From positions 7,971,161-8,035,160 of the forward strand of contig NC_080570.1 in NCBI RefSeq assembly GCF_030247185.1: DNA of 64,000 nucleotides, in the 5' to 3' direction. Positions 1-11,733 of this stretch are shown piece after piece. How positions within the stretch are numbered: the stretch's first letter is position 1; each line of letters opens with the position of its first letter. The notes under the pieces were generated by a model, which was given only the letters and a program-made list of their open reading frames with translations, did no database searches and had not been told where the DNA came from. The DNA is from Malaya genurostris. Lineage: Eukaryota; Arthropoda; Insecta; Diptera; Culicidae. The position numbers and the translations under genes were made by a program.

Positions 1-897
1 GATGGACGGGTTGCCTTCCAACCGTCGGAGAGGAAGCAACAACAACAGAGAAAAAAAACCAAATTGGCGTCGGATATTCTTTCCTACTGTTCTAGTGTTT
101 GTATTCCAGGCAGCGACGGCGAGCAACAAACGGGCAACGACGGTGGGATCACTTCGGATTTGTTGCTCTAGCCCAGTATAGTCAACGGCGAGCCTATTTT
201 GCCGGACCAGGAACTAGTGCGGATGTCACACGATCACGGAGGCACGAGCACGGAAATATCCGCCGTACGAGCAACCAATTTCCGCTGAATTGTTAAAACT
301 CAAACCGAAAAATAAAATAACTTCAACTCGTCCACTAGCGATTTTCACCGGGGATGCTTCCTTCGCATCCACAAATTTTGCACCTGCTCCGCACGAACAC
401 CGCAAGCTATCTGATAGGAAAATGATTTCTTCCTGATTTATCCTGGATGGATAAGGGGTGGGGTTCTGTTTCTTTTCTCTTTTTGCACTGAAAACTTCTG
501 GTGTAAACACACTCAAAAACACAGAGTTTACTGTGATTGCTGTTACACTGATTTTTTTGTTTCTCTATTTTCACGTTTTTATTTGTTTGCAACTGGGGTT
601 CACAGACAACACCTTTTTTTCATTTGTTCAATAACAATAACTTTTTGTTTTTCTTTTTCCTTTGAGCACTGATATCCTTCAGCAAGTTTGATGGGGTTTT
701 TTCTTTCAATCAACCCTTCCAACGGGGATGTAAAATGGTTCACAGGAGTTTGCCGTCGTGTCACGATTGAGTTTCTAATGTTCACGCATTGGATCTGAAA
801 GTAGATGTAAGCAAATACGAAAACTTATTAGTATTTAGTTATCAAAAAAAATCGAATTGAAATTGAATGGAACAAAACAGTACTGGATCTGTCTGGT

Positions 898-918
898 AGC
901 AGCAGCAGCAGCAGCAGC
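898..918. repeat. (AGC)7 microsatellite
   Basis: Seven uninterrupted AGC triplets. Read on the minus strand they give the polycysteine or polyalanine stretches seen in two overlapping spurious frames. Confidence 0.95.
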
Positions 919-2015
919 CACACAACGGAAAAAATACGGCACCGGATGAAGTGGGTGCGAGAGTGAGACAGGTATGTGAACTCCTCCACCTCGAAGACAA
1001 CATCGCTGAGAGGATGACAACAGCGTCTCGGTCACGATTCCATGCATGACAGAGGCACGCGAGGAGCGAATGGATGAATGACGGACGTACAGGCAGACGG
1101 ACGGATGGTGGAGCGGAAGAACGTGGGAAGAAGAGCAACGTGCGAGACCTTCCTGGGTTATGTACACAACAGCAGTGCGCTACACAGTGAACGGTACGTA
1201 CAGACCAGGTGGTGGGGTTGGCAGACGTACGTTTGCGGCTATAATAACGAATGAGGTCACAAAGTGCGAAGCAGAAAAAAACAACACACACCACGAATGG
1301 CAATGAATGGCGGAAAGCAGGAAGAGATAGAGAAGCAAACGAAATCGAAAAACTGGTAATGTCTGTGTGTGTGGGAGCGTGAATCTAATAGCGATTATCG
1401 AATTGTGCAAGAGAATGAGAGAGAAAAATAGAATTAGTTGGTAACACTAATACACATGCGATACAGATAATGGATGAGAGAAATAAAGTTTAATTGAGAA
1501 TTTATATTTATATTAGGATTGAACGATCGACGTAATTTAACTTCAATTGAAAAAATATATTTTTTGTAGCTTCTAAACAGCTAAACAAGCTGAATCAGTA
1601 GAAATAAAATGGATCACGGTATTTAGAAATGTCAGCCCAATCGAAAGATGTCGAAAATTAGTCCGAGCAAGAAAAAAGTCACGATCGTTTCAGTGACATA
1701 GACCGCAGAACGACAATGTAGATTTACAGTAATTCATTTTCGAATTCGAACTCTAAAATCCATAACGTAATCGCTCTACGATTGTAATTTCAAAATTCGA
1801 AATTCATCACCAGCAGCCATCATGAAAACTCCGTTCTATTCCTGCCTTTCATTTCCACTTTCAGCAAACTTACTCACACTGTCACGAGTGAGCCATTGGA
1901 GCCATTCGACGCGATTACGAATCCTCTCTCGCTCTGAGCAAATATCACCACAGGCCGAGAACGAGAGTGAGAGAGCCAGTGAGACACCATCAGCAGACGT
2001 GTGTGCGTTGGTATT

Positions 2016-2127
2016 CTGACTGACTGACTGACTGACGACGAAGAGTGATAAACACGACGTAGAAACACCTACCAAATGTCGGAGTGGGCGAAAATATGTT
2101 CATTAGTCCGTCGTCGTCGTCGTCGTC
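2016..2127. repeat. Microsatellite cluster: (CTGA)n and (CGT)n
   Basis: Two perfect simple repeats lie within about 110 bp: a CTGA/TGAC run at 2016-2036 and a CGT run at 2109-2127. No coding signal is associated with either. Confidence 0.9.
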
Positions 2128-2333
2128 TCAAAAGCCTTGAAGTCAACTGATCCAAATCGAACGTGTGTGTGTATGTTTGTAGCTGTATGTGAATGGGAAT
2201 ACGTACGGAAAAAAATGTACTTATGACGTCACAAGGCTTGGTAAGTCAATCTACCGTGGAGAACAATAACACAAAAATAAAACAAGTAGAGTAGTGGGTA
2301 GAGAAGCGTGTGCATTATTTTGCAACAGTCTGT

Positions 2334-2374
2334 TGTTTGTTTGTTTGTTCGCTCTATCTATCTATCTATCTATC
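2334..2374. repeat. Compound (GTTT)n-(CTAT)n microsatellite
   Basis: A GTTT run is followed after a few bases by a perfect CTAT run (2354-2374). It is a likely length-polymorphic locus. Confidence 0.9.
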
Positions 2375-4329
2375 AAGTCATCTGTTTTGAAAGTTGTTTG
2401 TCTATGGAATATGCGTTTCAGTTTAAAGACAGGCGCGCAACAAATCCTGTGCAACATGTTTGTGCGACATTCGTTTTGCAGATAATTGTCGTCACAAAGC
2501 GAAAGCGATGATTCATGCTGTCGTTTTTTTTGTAACAGCAGCGCCATTAGCCCAAGTGCTTTCTCTGGACTTCTTCGGAGCAAAAGAGAAGGCTGTCGAA
2601 AACTTACCCCTTTTTGTTCTCATTACAACAGAAGATAGCAATAACCAAAGAAATATAATAAACAAGAACGGTTCCCAGTTGTTTTGCGAGAACCAGAGCA
2701 ACCAACGTGTGAAGGAGATTGACTCATGCTTCTGGCCCAGCTGCCAATAGCGTGGCTCAGCCTATGATTCAAGTATTCCTTTCACAACATCCGATCCGAC
2801 AGGAAAAGCCCACGTAGCGCGTGACTCATTGAAACTTTGGTGTGGCTGAAGCACATAAATGTTCATAGGTGATGATTAATTTCACGGGAGACGGGAGCCT
2901 TTGGGAGTGGTTTTCGAAGCTCAGTACAGTATTCAAGATGACGAATTTTGAAAATAATTGAAAGGTTCAAAAGAAATACAGAATCACAGCCTTTTCCAAG
3001 TTGAACTGCTATGAATGTTGCACTGGCGGTTCAACTTAAACTGCTATGCATTGACGAATCGAAGACGAAAAGCCGAATAACCGTTAGATTTATTCAACAA
3101 TTGATTTGTGCTCCTTCAGCTTACCTTTATTTGCACTGCACTGAACTCTCTTTTTATTGGGTAGATTACTTCAGACAACAATGGAAAGAGTGCATTGCAG
3201 TAACGATAAAAACAACTCAAACGCGATTCCAGAAGTAAGTTATTATTAAATGCCTTTACTGACACCGTGAATGTTCGTTTGTCGAACTCAAACTGAACCC
3301 GAAAGTTTTTGTTTTCTAAACCCGCACTCGCCCCGTACCTGATCAAAAAATGAAAAAAATCCGAACCCGTCGGATTCGTTTTCGAGTAAATGGGACCGAA
3401 TCTCTATATGCAAATTCTTGAACCCAGTCCGACTCGAACTCGTTTAGTAATTAAAATTATTTGTCCGTATCCGAATCTAATCCGAAATATTTCCTTCTCC
3501 TGTATAGAATAAATTTTCGGTTTCAAATACCCCCTAATTTGCTGGGCCTTTTCGGTATTTACAATCACGTAAGTTGAAACATTGGCTCATAAACGATACT
3601 AGAAGTTTATCAGAAGTTGAGGGGTTATATACTATATGACTCGAGAAAACAAGCCTACACTCTTACCAGTCGCCACCTAATTTTGGGTATAAACCTACCT
3701 AAAATAACTGAAGTGCGTCTCCGCATAACGAGTGATGGTGACCTCGATATTTAGATGATGGATATTCATTTTGCTCGGAGTATTTAGTACACTCTCATTG
3801 CAATAATGATTTCAACTTGATCACAATAATATAATAGTTCACTCATAATTTTCCCAACCAATCGTAAGAACAGACGGGTAAAACAATAAAGAGGAAAATT
3901 ACCCAAAGTGTAGATAATCGGTTATTTACCTAGAATTTTGGTGGCACCGGGATTTTTTTATAAAGATTCCTCCTCACAAAAATTAAACTCGACTTTCAAT
4001 GCATATTTTTCGATTAATCTAGAAGATGCAAAAATGCGTTTATTTCGATGTATCAAAGAGCATTTTGTTTCGTTTTATTGAACATTTTGTGTACTGATTT
4101 TTTTCAGAGATGACCAGAGAATCGATTCTCACAAAGATCCTGAACTTTATTGAGATCCGACTTTTGGTTCCGGAATTAGAGGGTGATATATGCAAAAAAT
4201 AAATAAATAAAAATTTTTGCTCTAATTTTTCTAATAGATGGCAGAACCGAATTTCACAAACTTGTATACAAATAGAAGATATTAACACGCCTGAAAAAAT
4301 CATGAGTTTCATCTTTATACGACTTCCGG

Positions 4330-5130
4330 TTCAGACAAAAACAAAAGTATAAGTATACCAATTTTTATTTTAAAGGTATTTTTGCCTTTCTCCATAGAAA
4401 GGTAATAGAACTGCTGGAAAACCCGACTTTCGAACGGAGCCTTGAAGACCCTTAGCGTTATATACCGTTCAACTCAGCTTGACGAGATCAGAAAATGTAT
4501 GTGTGTACACCTTTCAACGATTTTTTTCGCGTTCAATTTTATCGAAGATGACTGAACCGATTATAACAAATTTAGACTCGTTCGAAAGATCGAGTTCGAA
4601 TATCAAATGACTGTCACTTCCGATTCCGGAAATGACTGTCACTTCCGATTCCGGATATATTATAAGTGACGCAGCCGACAAAACCTGTTGCCTTTTTTCG
4701 AACTCAATATTCTCGAAAATGACTGATCCGATTTCAACAAACTTAGACTCGTTTAAAAGCTACTATTGGGTCTTTGATCAAATTCGAAGATCAAATGGCT
4801 GATTCTGATTCTGGAGATATAACAGTATGAGTGACGTAACCGACAAGACGCGTTGTTTTTCGGGCTCAATTCGCGCCCGATTTCAGCCAAATTAGGCTCG
4901 TTTGGAAACTACTTTTGGCTTATTAAACAGGTTTGAAGTTTGAAACGTCAAAACTCATTACCGCTCAATTTTCTCGGATATGTTTTAACCAATATCAATA
5001 ATTTATAGCTCATTCGAGACTGAAATTGGGCTGAGGGTCGATTTCGAAGATCATATGGCTGACATTTCAAGTTTCGGAGATATAACCGTACAAGTGGCGT
5101 AATCGGCAAAATATTTTTTTCTATCCGTAT
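4330..5130 (-). repeat. Dispersed mosquito-type repeat with three 'ccgacaa' modules
   Basis: The block opens with 'ggtatttttgcctttctcc' and 'agaaagg', a short inverted repeat I recall as the start of an abundant culicine interspersed element. Modules follow of the form 'gaagatcaaatggctgattc ... ggagatataac ... gtgacgtaaccgacaa' at about 4590-4690, 4785-4850 and 5035-5115. The same modules occur in opposite orientation in the 28.56-29.35 kb array and at 58.66-58.8 kb. It has no coding capacity and is probably an old MITE-derived, partly tandem repeat. The family name is not certain. Confidence 0.6.
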
Positions 5131-8100
5131 AATTATTTCAGATTGTGACCAAAGGATCTCGTTTTTTTTTGTTGCCAAATATCTTAGAATTACACGAAAC
5201 AACAAGATCTTTTTTTTTGAAAAAATCGACTAACAAAGTTTGAGAAAATTCATTTTTGATGTTAATAGAACGGCGCCGACTTGGTGCTACCGCCTTCTGC
5301 GTTAGTAGCAGAATGAGAGGGTGAGACTTGGTTTGTATGTAATAATTCATTTGAAATGCGAAAATTATTGAAAATCCTTCGAATAGGTCAAGTATTTCAC
5401 CTTGACGTCCAATTGCTGAAGAGTATTTGAACCCTTAATGTGACTTTAAATTGTTTTCAGGAAAACCATTTGCCGCATTCCTTGCAATTCATAAGTTAGC
5501 AATTTGCATATCATTCTTATATAATTTGACGCATGAAATAAAATGAAAGCGTAAAAATAACTGTTTGTGTATAAATGATAATTCTATTCTTATTATAAGG
5601 GTTTTATGAGAGAGAAATTGAACATTGAATGTCAACTCGAGTACTGGTAAGATTAGAAATATTAATTATTCATACAAAACTGAAGGACATAAATTAAATA
5701 CGCTTCGATTGTTTGCCAACAGCAAAGGATCAAAAGTCTTTTTGTAATGTTTGAATCCATTTGATGCAAACATTCCATTTAGGCGGGGCTGGTCGATGGA
5801 ACGGTGACCTCGGAACACGATTTACTCTGTATACGAAATGAGTCATCGGAATTCAATTGAGTCAACACTTCCCTGAGTCCTTGATTAAAGTTGACACATG
5901 GAAACAATTTTTTTCTCTGTAAACCACTGCCGGACATCTGGGCTTGGGATAGGTTAAACACACACATACACACTCACACAAATGTCTTAGAATTGCATGA
6001 AACGTCGAGATAACACCAAATATTAAAGTTCACAGATTTTAAATATATTGAAGAAAGAATGAGAATTGAAATTCGAATAAATTCCTATACAGATATTTCG
6101 TTTCAAAATTGTCGTAGAAAAACGAATGATGTTGGCATTTATACTCTCTTTTGTTGAAGTGAAAGAAGACAATGCTTACTCTCTTTCTCTCCCTCTTCGT
6201 TTGTTTTGATAACGATCATTTTGAGAAAGTAAAAAACGAGGATGGTACTGTTGGATTGTATTCTTTCATTGAAAATACGTGACAAGTTTAAGTTCTAACA
6301 CTTTCCAGGCATACAACAAATCTTTATTCGTGAAGTTTATTTAAGGTTGGTGAAACCATTTTGTTGCATCATCAAGACACGGCCCGGAATTAGTTTACTT
6401 GAGCTAGCTACGTAATTCCTGGACGATCATTTGCAGTTATTAACTAATAACGTAAATTCCAACATAAGTTATACTCCGAAGCTACAAATTGCTTGCCAAA
6501 CGAAATAATTGTGTGTGATTTTCAACTTTTTGTTAATGGTGTTTAGTGTAATTTTCTTGCCTTGGAAATCTGACAAAGTCTGAGAACCAATAGTATATAA
6601 CTTCAAACCTTGTGTTACATTAGAATGAGGATAACTAACAGCTTTTACGTTCTAATAAATGTTTGTAACCTTGATGCACTGTGTTATTCCTTGCTCAAGC
6701 ACTAATTTTAAACGGTGATAGCATCCCAGGACAAGTAAGTTTAATTTCTACATCGTAACCGGTTCAGATCGCAGAGCGAAGCACGTATTACGACGTCGTA
6801 ACCCACTTCGTTCAGATCCGTGCAATTTATGTAGTTCAAATTGGTATCTGAACAAAAAGGGAAAAAATTGTGTACCTGCGGCAAAAACCTACCCCGCTCA
6901 TTGTATTCACTGGTTATTATCATCAGCGCCGCCGTAGTCCTGTCTGTCGCAAAGTCGACTGCTGACGTCTTCCGTGTTCATTTCATGCGTCGTGTACACG
7001 TCAACACGTACGAATGTATTGTTTTGTTGTTGTTTTTTTTGCTGTTCGCACACACAGTGGCTCTCTGATTATTATGTGGATTGCGCGCGCTAATTGAACC
7101 GCTGGCGCAGAACTGATAAGTTGGTCTGTCGGTCGGTCGGTTGTGTATTGGATTTATGTAACAACCACCAGGGCACATGGACTGATTTATATGGCTTGTT
7201 TCTTTGTCGTACACAATAGAAACATAAGGCGAAAGATGTACCACGGGGAGGCCCCCTAGGCTGTAGGAAAAAAGGTTAAGACACCATCACACTCTAAAAG
7301 AATAATTAGCTAGGTTAGGTAAGCATTGTTCTTCGATGAATCATGTCGAACTACTTAAGGTTTGGTTTTTTTTTGATAGTATTTAGTGAAAGTATCTTAT
7401 TTGAAAATAGAAGCCAGATTTCTAAATGAACGAAAACTTTTTTCTTATCTGAATTTTTAGCAGCTGCGTATTCCATAATCCTGCACCCCTGCATAGCGCT
7501 TTATATTTTACGCAATGTGCTTAACTAAAATACCGCAGCAAAATCAGTCTTGAAACACTTTCACTTCTGTATCAGATTTTGAGTGTTTTGCACTGAAGAT
7601 TTTATCGCCACAATGTCGTCGCTCTCACGCACGATGCGAATTCGCACAAACCGTTATAGGAGCAAAATTAACGACGTCGAAATCACATGATGGAATGAGA
7701 GATTTCTGCACAAACAAGCAAACAAAAAAAATCAGAAGAGGCAAATGTACGAAATCAGCTTCAACCACAACCGCAACTGGACCACGGAAGACAATCAGTT
7801 TGGGCTAGATTTCATTCGATGTGTCTCTGTGAGTAGAGCGGACTGCGGTGGTCGTTCCGTCATTTTCTACCAACAATGGCGAGTTTACAGCGAGGTGGAT
7901 AGGTCTGACAGAATCGTATCATAACTCAAGACGATAGCGCTACCGGTGAGCACAATCCATGACTGATTGACAAATTGTACCTTCGGATCTACTGTCGCGC
8001 TGTGTGGTGCCCCTCGGATACCAACCACAGCAGAATTCCACCTTCACAAACAAGTCGTCGCGGCTGGAGGTGTTCCGGAGATGAACGACGGTGCAAAGGA

Positions 8101-8700
8101 TGGTGAAATGAAAAGCAATATTTGTGGCTCCGGTGGTTATAAAAAATGTGCGCCGGTGTTATTTCGTCGTCTCTGGCTGATTGGAAATTAACGATAAGAA
8201 GCGTGACGGGTGTGGATGTTGCCAACCCAAAGCCAACCCCGCGAGCGAGAGTAGTGGGACTGGTTTAGAAACGAACTAGTTTCAAGAGCGAAACAGACTT
8301 AAAATGGCGCATCTGATGTTTCTATGAGCGTTTCGAATTCAAACCCGACTATCTATATTCTCGAATTGGTTGTTGTAGTGTTCTCTGATAATTGATTTTT
8401 TCTTTCGTTTGGAACTATTTCTTCAACTAATTCCTTATGTGGCGTCACCTGGTAATCTGATTTTCGTATGTTCTCAGTGTATTCTGTGCATAACAGTCAT
8501 CGAAGAAGGTGTTCAAAGGTAACATAGTCAATAGCCGTTTGAGAGCCTATATTTTACTATGGGGCTCCTTTTCAAAACTTTCCCTTTGAGAGAGTGCTAA
8601 GTTTTTGATCGTGAATATCTCTTGTTGTATCTAACGTATTAACATAGTTTTTGACATATGCCATCAGAAATATGATCATCAATTTATGATAACATTTTCA
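5131..8700. other. Noncoding DNA with dispersed repeat fragments
   Basis: No gene is recognised. A repeat at 5160-5345 recurs at 60.43-60.70 kb, including a 22-bp identical string beginning 'gttagtagcagaatgag' (5301-5322 and 60468-60489). A 'gtcttagaattgcatgaaac' type segment near 5982-6012 belongs to the same family. Other visible items are an AC-rich run near 5955-5980 and GGTC repeats near 7113-7141. Short frames at 7745-7924 and 7967-8191 (plus) have no recognisable domain. Confidence 0.5.
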
Positions 8701-8802
8701 GTTATATGATATAATCACAAATAGTTTAAAATTTAGGTCTTCTAAAATGTTTTGTACCATTTGGTTTTGATATAGTGGACAAGAGTAGGGCGTCGCCTAC
8801 TG

Positions 8803-8865
8803 CGTAGGTATAAAAGATTAACGCTTTATATATTTCGTTCATTCTAGACTGCGCGGTTAACCGAG
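8803..8865 (+). promoter_or_regulatory. TATA-box promoter-like module, copy 1
   Basis: TATAAAAG at 8809-8816 is followed about 30 bp later by 'ttcattctagactgcgcggt' and then 'taacc'. The arrangement TATAAAA, then 'ttcat', then 'tgcgcRgttaac' also occurs in both 346-bp repeats at 10.73 and 11.45 kb. Upstream, 8675-8755 ('catcaatttatgataac ... aatcacaaatag') resembles 11255-11335. The sequence resembles a core promoter belonging to a repeat family. Transcription itself is an inference. Confidence 0.4.
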
Positions 8866-9149
8866 CTGCAAGTGAAGCAGTGCATTATTTCGGTTGGCCC
8901 AGATCCAGAGTTCAGATCCAGTTCCAATACCAAGAATACAGTTTCTGACTATACTTTCAGCCAGAAATGAATTTCCATTCGTTAAAATATGCAAACACGA
9001 AATGAAATAATCAACTCCGAAACTCAGTGCGTTGCTATTTTGCGAGCTGTTAAAACCAGCAAACGAAAACACTTAAAAGAAAATCCCTTCACAAAGATGG
9101 CTTCAGTATTGGATCAATATGCAGCAGGAAGCAGTTCTGCTGCGGGAAG

Positions 9150-10250
9150 TTCGTAGTGCGAGTTTCGCTTCAAACATTTCGGCTTCATAAAATAATATTT
9201 TTATGTTTTGTTCGAGTGTTGATAATTTGGTTCTATTTGATAATTAAAATGACAGAAAAAAAAGTTAAAAATAAATTTTCTGAAAGTTATAGTAAAATGA
9301 AAATTTTCGTCAAATTTGTAATAATGTCCAAGTTTTAACTTCCTATTTGCGTATTGCAACAGATAAACAATTCTAATAGTTTTCTTGTAAACATTTACAA
9401 CCCTCAAAAGAACTGATTTGTAAAATAATTGCGGTGGCACGGTCACTTTTCGGAACATTACAAATGACCCGCAGCTGGATGGGGCATTCTCTCTTGGGTC
9501 AGAATTCGTAAAATCGCGAAAAAAATTAATATTTTAATTTTTTGTTTGAGTGTTGATAATTTGGTTGAATTTGATCATTAAAATGACAGAAAAAAAAGTT
9601 GAAAATTTTTTTTTCTCATTGTTATAGTAAAATGAAACTTTTTCGTCAAATTTGTGATAAAGTCCAAGTTTTAATTTCCGATTTGCATATTGCAGATAAT
9701 TCTTTTGTAAACATTTACAGCCCTCAAAAGAACTGATTTGTAAATTTTTCTACGATCGTTGTCCAGTTTTCGGAACATTGCAAATGACCAGCAGCTGGAT
9801 GGCGCAATCGCTCTTCGGTCAGAATTCGTAAAAATCGCGAAAAAAAATTAATATTTTTATTTTTTGTTCAAGTGTTGATAATATGGTTCTATTTGATCAT
9901 AAAAATGACATCATAGTTATAGTAAAATGAAATTGTTCTTAAAATTTTTGATAAAGTCAAAGTTTTCACTTCCGATTTACATATTTCAACAGATAAGTAA
10001 ATCTAATAGTCCTTTGTAAACATTTACAGCCCTCAAAAGGGCAGATTTTACGGTCGTTGTTCACTTTCGGAGCTTTGTAAATGACCAACAGCTGGATGGG
10101 GCGATCGCTCTTGAGTCAGAATTCGAAAAATCGTGCAATTTTTTTTTTATTTTTTGTTCAAGTGTTGATAATTTGATTATATTTAATCATTAAACTGACT
10201 TTCTGAAAGTAAAATGATTTTTTTGTCAATTTTTTAACACAGTCATGCCA
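9150..10250 (+). repeat. Tandem array, about four units of 290-334 bp
   Basis: The anchor 'agtgttgataatttgg' recurs at about 9215, 9549, 9871 and 10161, giving spacings of 334, 322 and 290 bp. Each unit carries 'aaaatgacagaaaaaaaag', 'acatttacagccctcaaaag' and 'gaccagcagctggatggcg'. The array begins with 'gtgcgagtttcgcttcaaac' (about 9157-9176). The reverse complement of that end piece closes the related array at 57.6 kb with one mismatch. Copies differ by many substitutions and indels, so the array is not recent. No coding potential is seen. Confidence 0.75.
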
Positions 10251-10664
10251 TCCCTTAACAAATAAACATGTTTGAATGAAACTTTCACGAATCGCTGATA
10301 ATACAATAAACTTAAACTTATTGTATATAAATCACAAAAACCTTTTTTCATATTTTTTCTGTACAATTTTTTTTATTTTCTTTTTCAAAAATTGAGAACA
10401 ATATATCATAATACAATAGAACATTGTAGAATCTGGATCCGTTGAAAAATGTGCGGGCCAGCAATTAATTCAAAACTTATGAAACACCGACGGAAGCAGA
10501 AAACACATCACTGCCTCTACGAACGAAGCACGCTGTGTGTGGTGTTCGATTTCGTACACGCGATAAAGAAAACGAAAACCAACATCGATGCTCGATTTCT
10601 TCCCCTTTTATGGGCTACTCTGGCCGAGGTGGAAAACCAACATCGATGCTCGGTTTTGAAAAGA
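10251..10664. other. Noncoding spacer with a short internal duplication
   Basis: An A+T-rich lead-in is followed from 10440 by a segment in which 'aaaaccaacatcgatgctcg' occurs twice (near 10578 and 10633). Part of it ('gaacgaagcac' and following) resembles 58325-58395, so it is probably a dispersed repeat fragment. No gene is recognised. Confidence 0.45.
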
Positions 10665-11010
10665 GTACTCGGACGGCGGTTTTAATGTAATGAGCGACGT
10701 TGAATTTTTGGGTTACCAATTGAATAAGTATAAAATGTAAAAATTGACACGCTTCATGCACTCTTAGCTTGCGCAGTTAACTTTGAATATCAGTAAATTA
10801 GTTATTGAAGAACTTTCGATGTTTTCTTTCATTGAAATTATTGTATTTCGTACCGTGTACCGTGCTTCAGCAGACAAACAAATTTTTATTATATTTCACC
10901 CTGTTTTCTTAATTTATGTGCTAGATTAGGTGTGCCGAGAATCCGTCGTTCTTTAGTATAGGTGCAATGTTGCAATTCTTGAAGTAAAAAAATGATATTC
11001 CGAAGTTTTA
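10665..11010 (+). repeat. 346-bp direct repeat, copy A
   Basis: This copy aligns end to end with 11388-11733 at roughly 96-97% identity by eye (about a dozen differences). It contains TATAAAAT at 10729-10736 and 'gcttgcgcagttaac' about 40 bp downstream. An ATG at 10819 opens a frame of only 35 codons. Copy B's frame shifts after a homopolymer, so this small frame is not conserved and is probably not a protein. Direct repeats with about 377 bp between them could be LTRs of a miniature element, but the ends are not TG...CA and I see no outer target duplication. Confidence 0.75.
10729..10782 (+). promoter_or_regulatory. TATA-box promoter-like module, copy 2 (in repeat A)
   Basis: TATAAAAT is followed by 'cgcttcatgcactc' and 'ttgcgcagttaac'. 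The module is shared with 8.81 kb and 11.45 kb, which is the main evidence that the spacing is not accidental. Confidence 0.4.
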
Positions 11011-11387
11011 AAAGAAAAGTTAGAGAACACATGAATCCGAGTTTTCAACCGTTTTGAAAAATCGCGACACAGGCACGAATGTCTGTTACCGATGTGTGAT
11101 TTTTGTTGAATACTGATGAGAATAATGAAAGATAAAAATGAAGGAGGGGTTGTCTTTTCAAAATGTACAGGCTCCTGTATAAGAATGGGTAGAATTTAAT
11201 CGTGAATGTTGTACTTAACCCAACAACACACTGTTTCTCCATACTATCGGGATTGTAATCAATAATTTATGATAAAACTTTCAGTAGTAAGAAATAACCA
11301 CAAATAACTCAAAATTATAATTTACTACAATGTTTGGTTTCAGCGTATATAAAAGAGAAAAACTCATGACGTTTGTTTGTCTCTCTC

Positions 11388-11733
11388 GTACTCGGACGGC
11401 GGTTTTAATGTAATGAGCGACGTTGCATTTTTGGGTTACCAATTGAGTAAGTATAAAATGTAAAAATTGACACGCTTCATGCACTCTAGCTTGCGCAGTT
11501 AACTTTGAATATCAGTAAATTAGTTATTGAAGAGCTTTCGATGTTTTCCTTCATTGAAATTATTGTATTTGGTACCGTGTACCGTGCTTCAGCAGACAAA
11601 CAAATTTTTATTCTCTTTCACCCTGTTTTTTTCAATTTATGTGCTAGATTAGGTGTGCCGAGAATTCGTCGTTCTTTAGTATAGGTGCAATGTTGCAATT
11701 CTTGAAGTAAAAAAATGATATTCAGAAGTTTTA
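11388..11733 (+). repeat. 346-bp direct repeat, copy B
   Basis: Second copy of the 10665-11010 repeat, with its TATA box at 11452-11459. The octamer 'tcgtactc' lies at its left edge (11386-11393) and again just past its right end (from 11735), which could be an 8-bp target duplication. However, copy A shares 'gtactc' at its left edge, so the true boundary is ambiguous. The intervening 11011-11387 holds no recognisable gene. Confidence 0.75.

Larger units (their letters stand above)
1..4329. other. Noncoding DNA with short microsatellites; no gene recognised
   Basis: I see no gene here. Open frames are short, and the longest (842-1303, minus, 153 codons) runs through a CAG repeat and low-complexity Ser/Cys/Arg codons. 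Visible structure is simple repeat: (AGC)7, TGAC and CGT runs, and CTAT/GTTT runs. From about 3280 to 3500 there is a degenerate 'gaacccgaatc'-type tract. Its inverse counterpart ('agagattcgggtcc') recurs near 61.04-61.19 kb, so this is probably an old dispersed repeat. Confidence 0.6.

Noticed and set aside
842..1303. 153-codon minus-strand frame, the longest in the first 10 kb
   Set aside because: It runs through the (AGC)7 repeat and Cys/Ser/Arg-rich low complexity. An overlapping 110-codon frame on the same strand is equally open, and no domain is visible.
7745..7924. 59-codon plus-strand frame with a strong 'gtgagt' donor-like site inside
   Set aside because: No promoter, acceptor or homologous domain. 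A single good donor-like hexamer is expected by chance.
10665..11733. Miniature LTR retrotransposon (TRIM) with 346-bp LTRs
   Set aside because: The repeats do not start TG or end CA, and I see no primer-binding site, polypurine tract or outer target duplication. Kept as direct repeats only.
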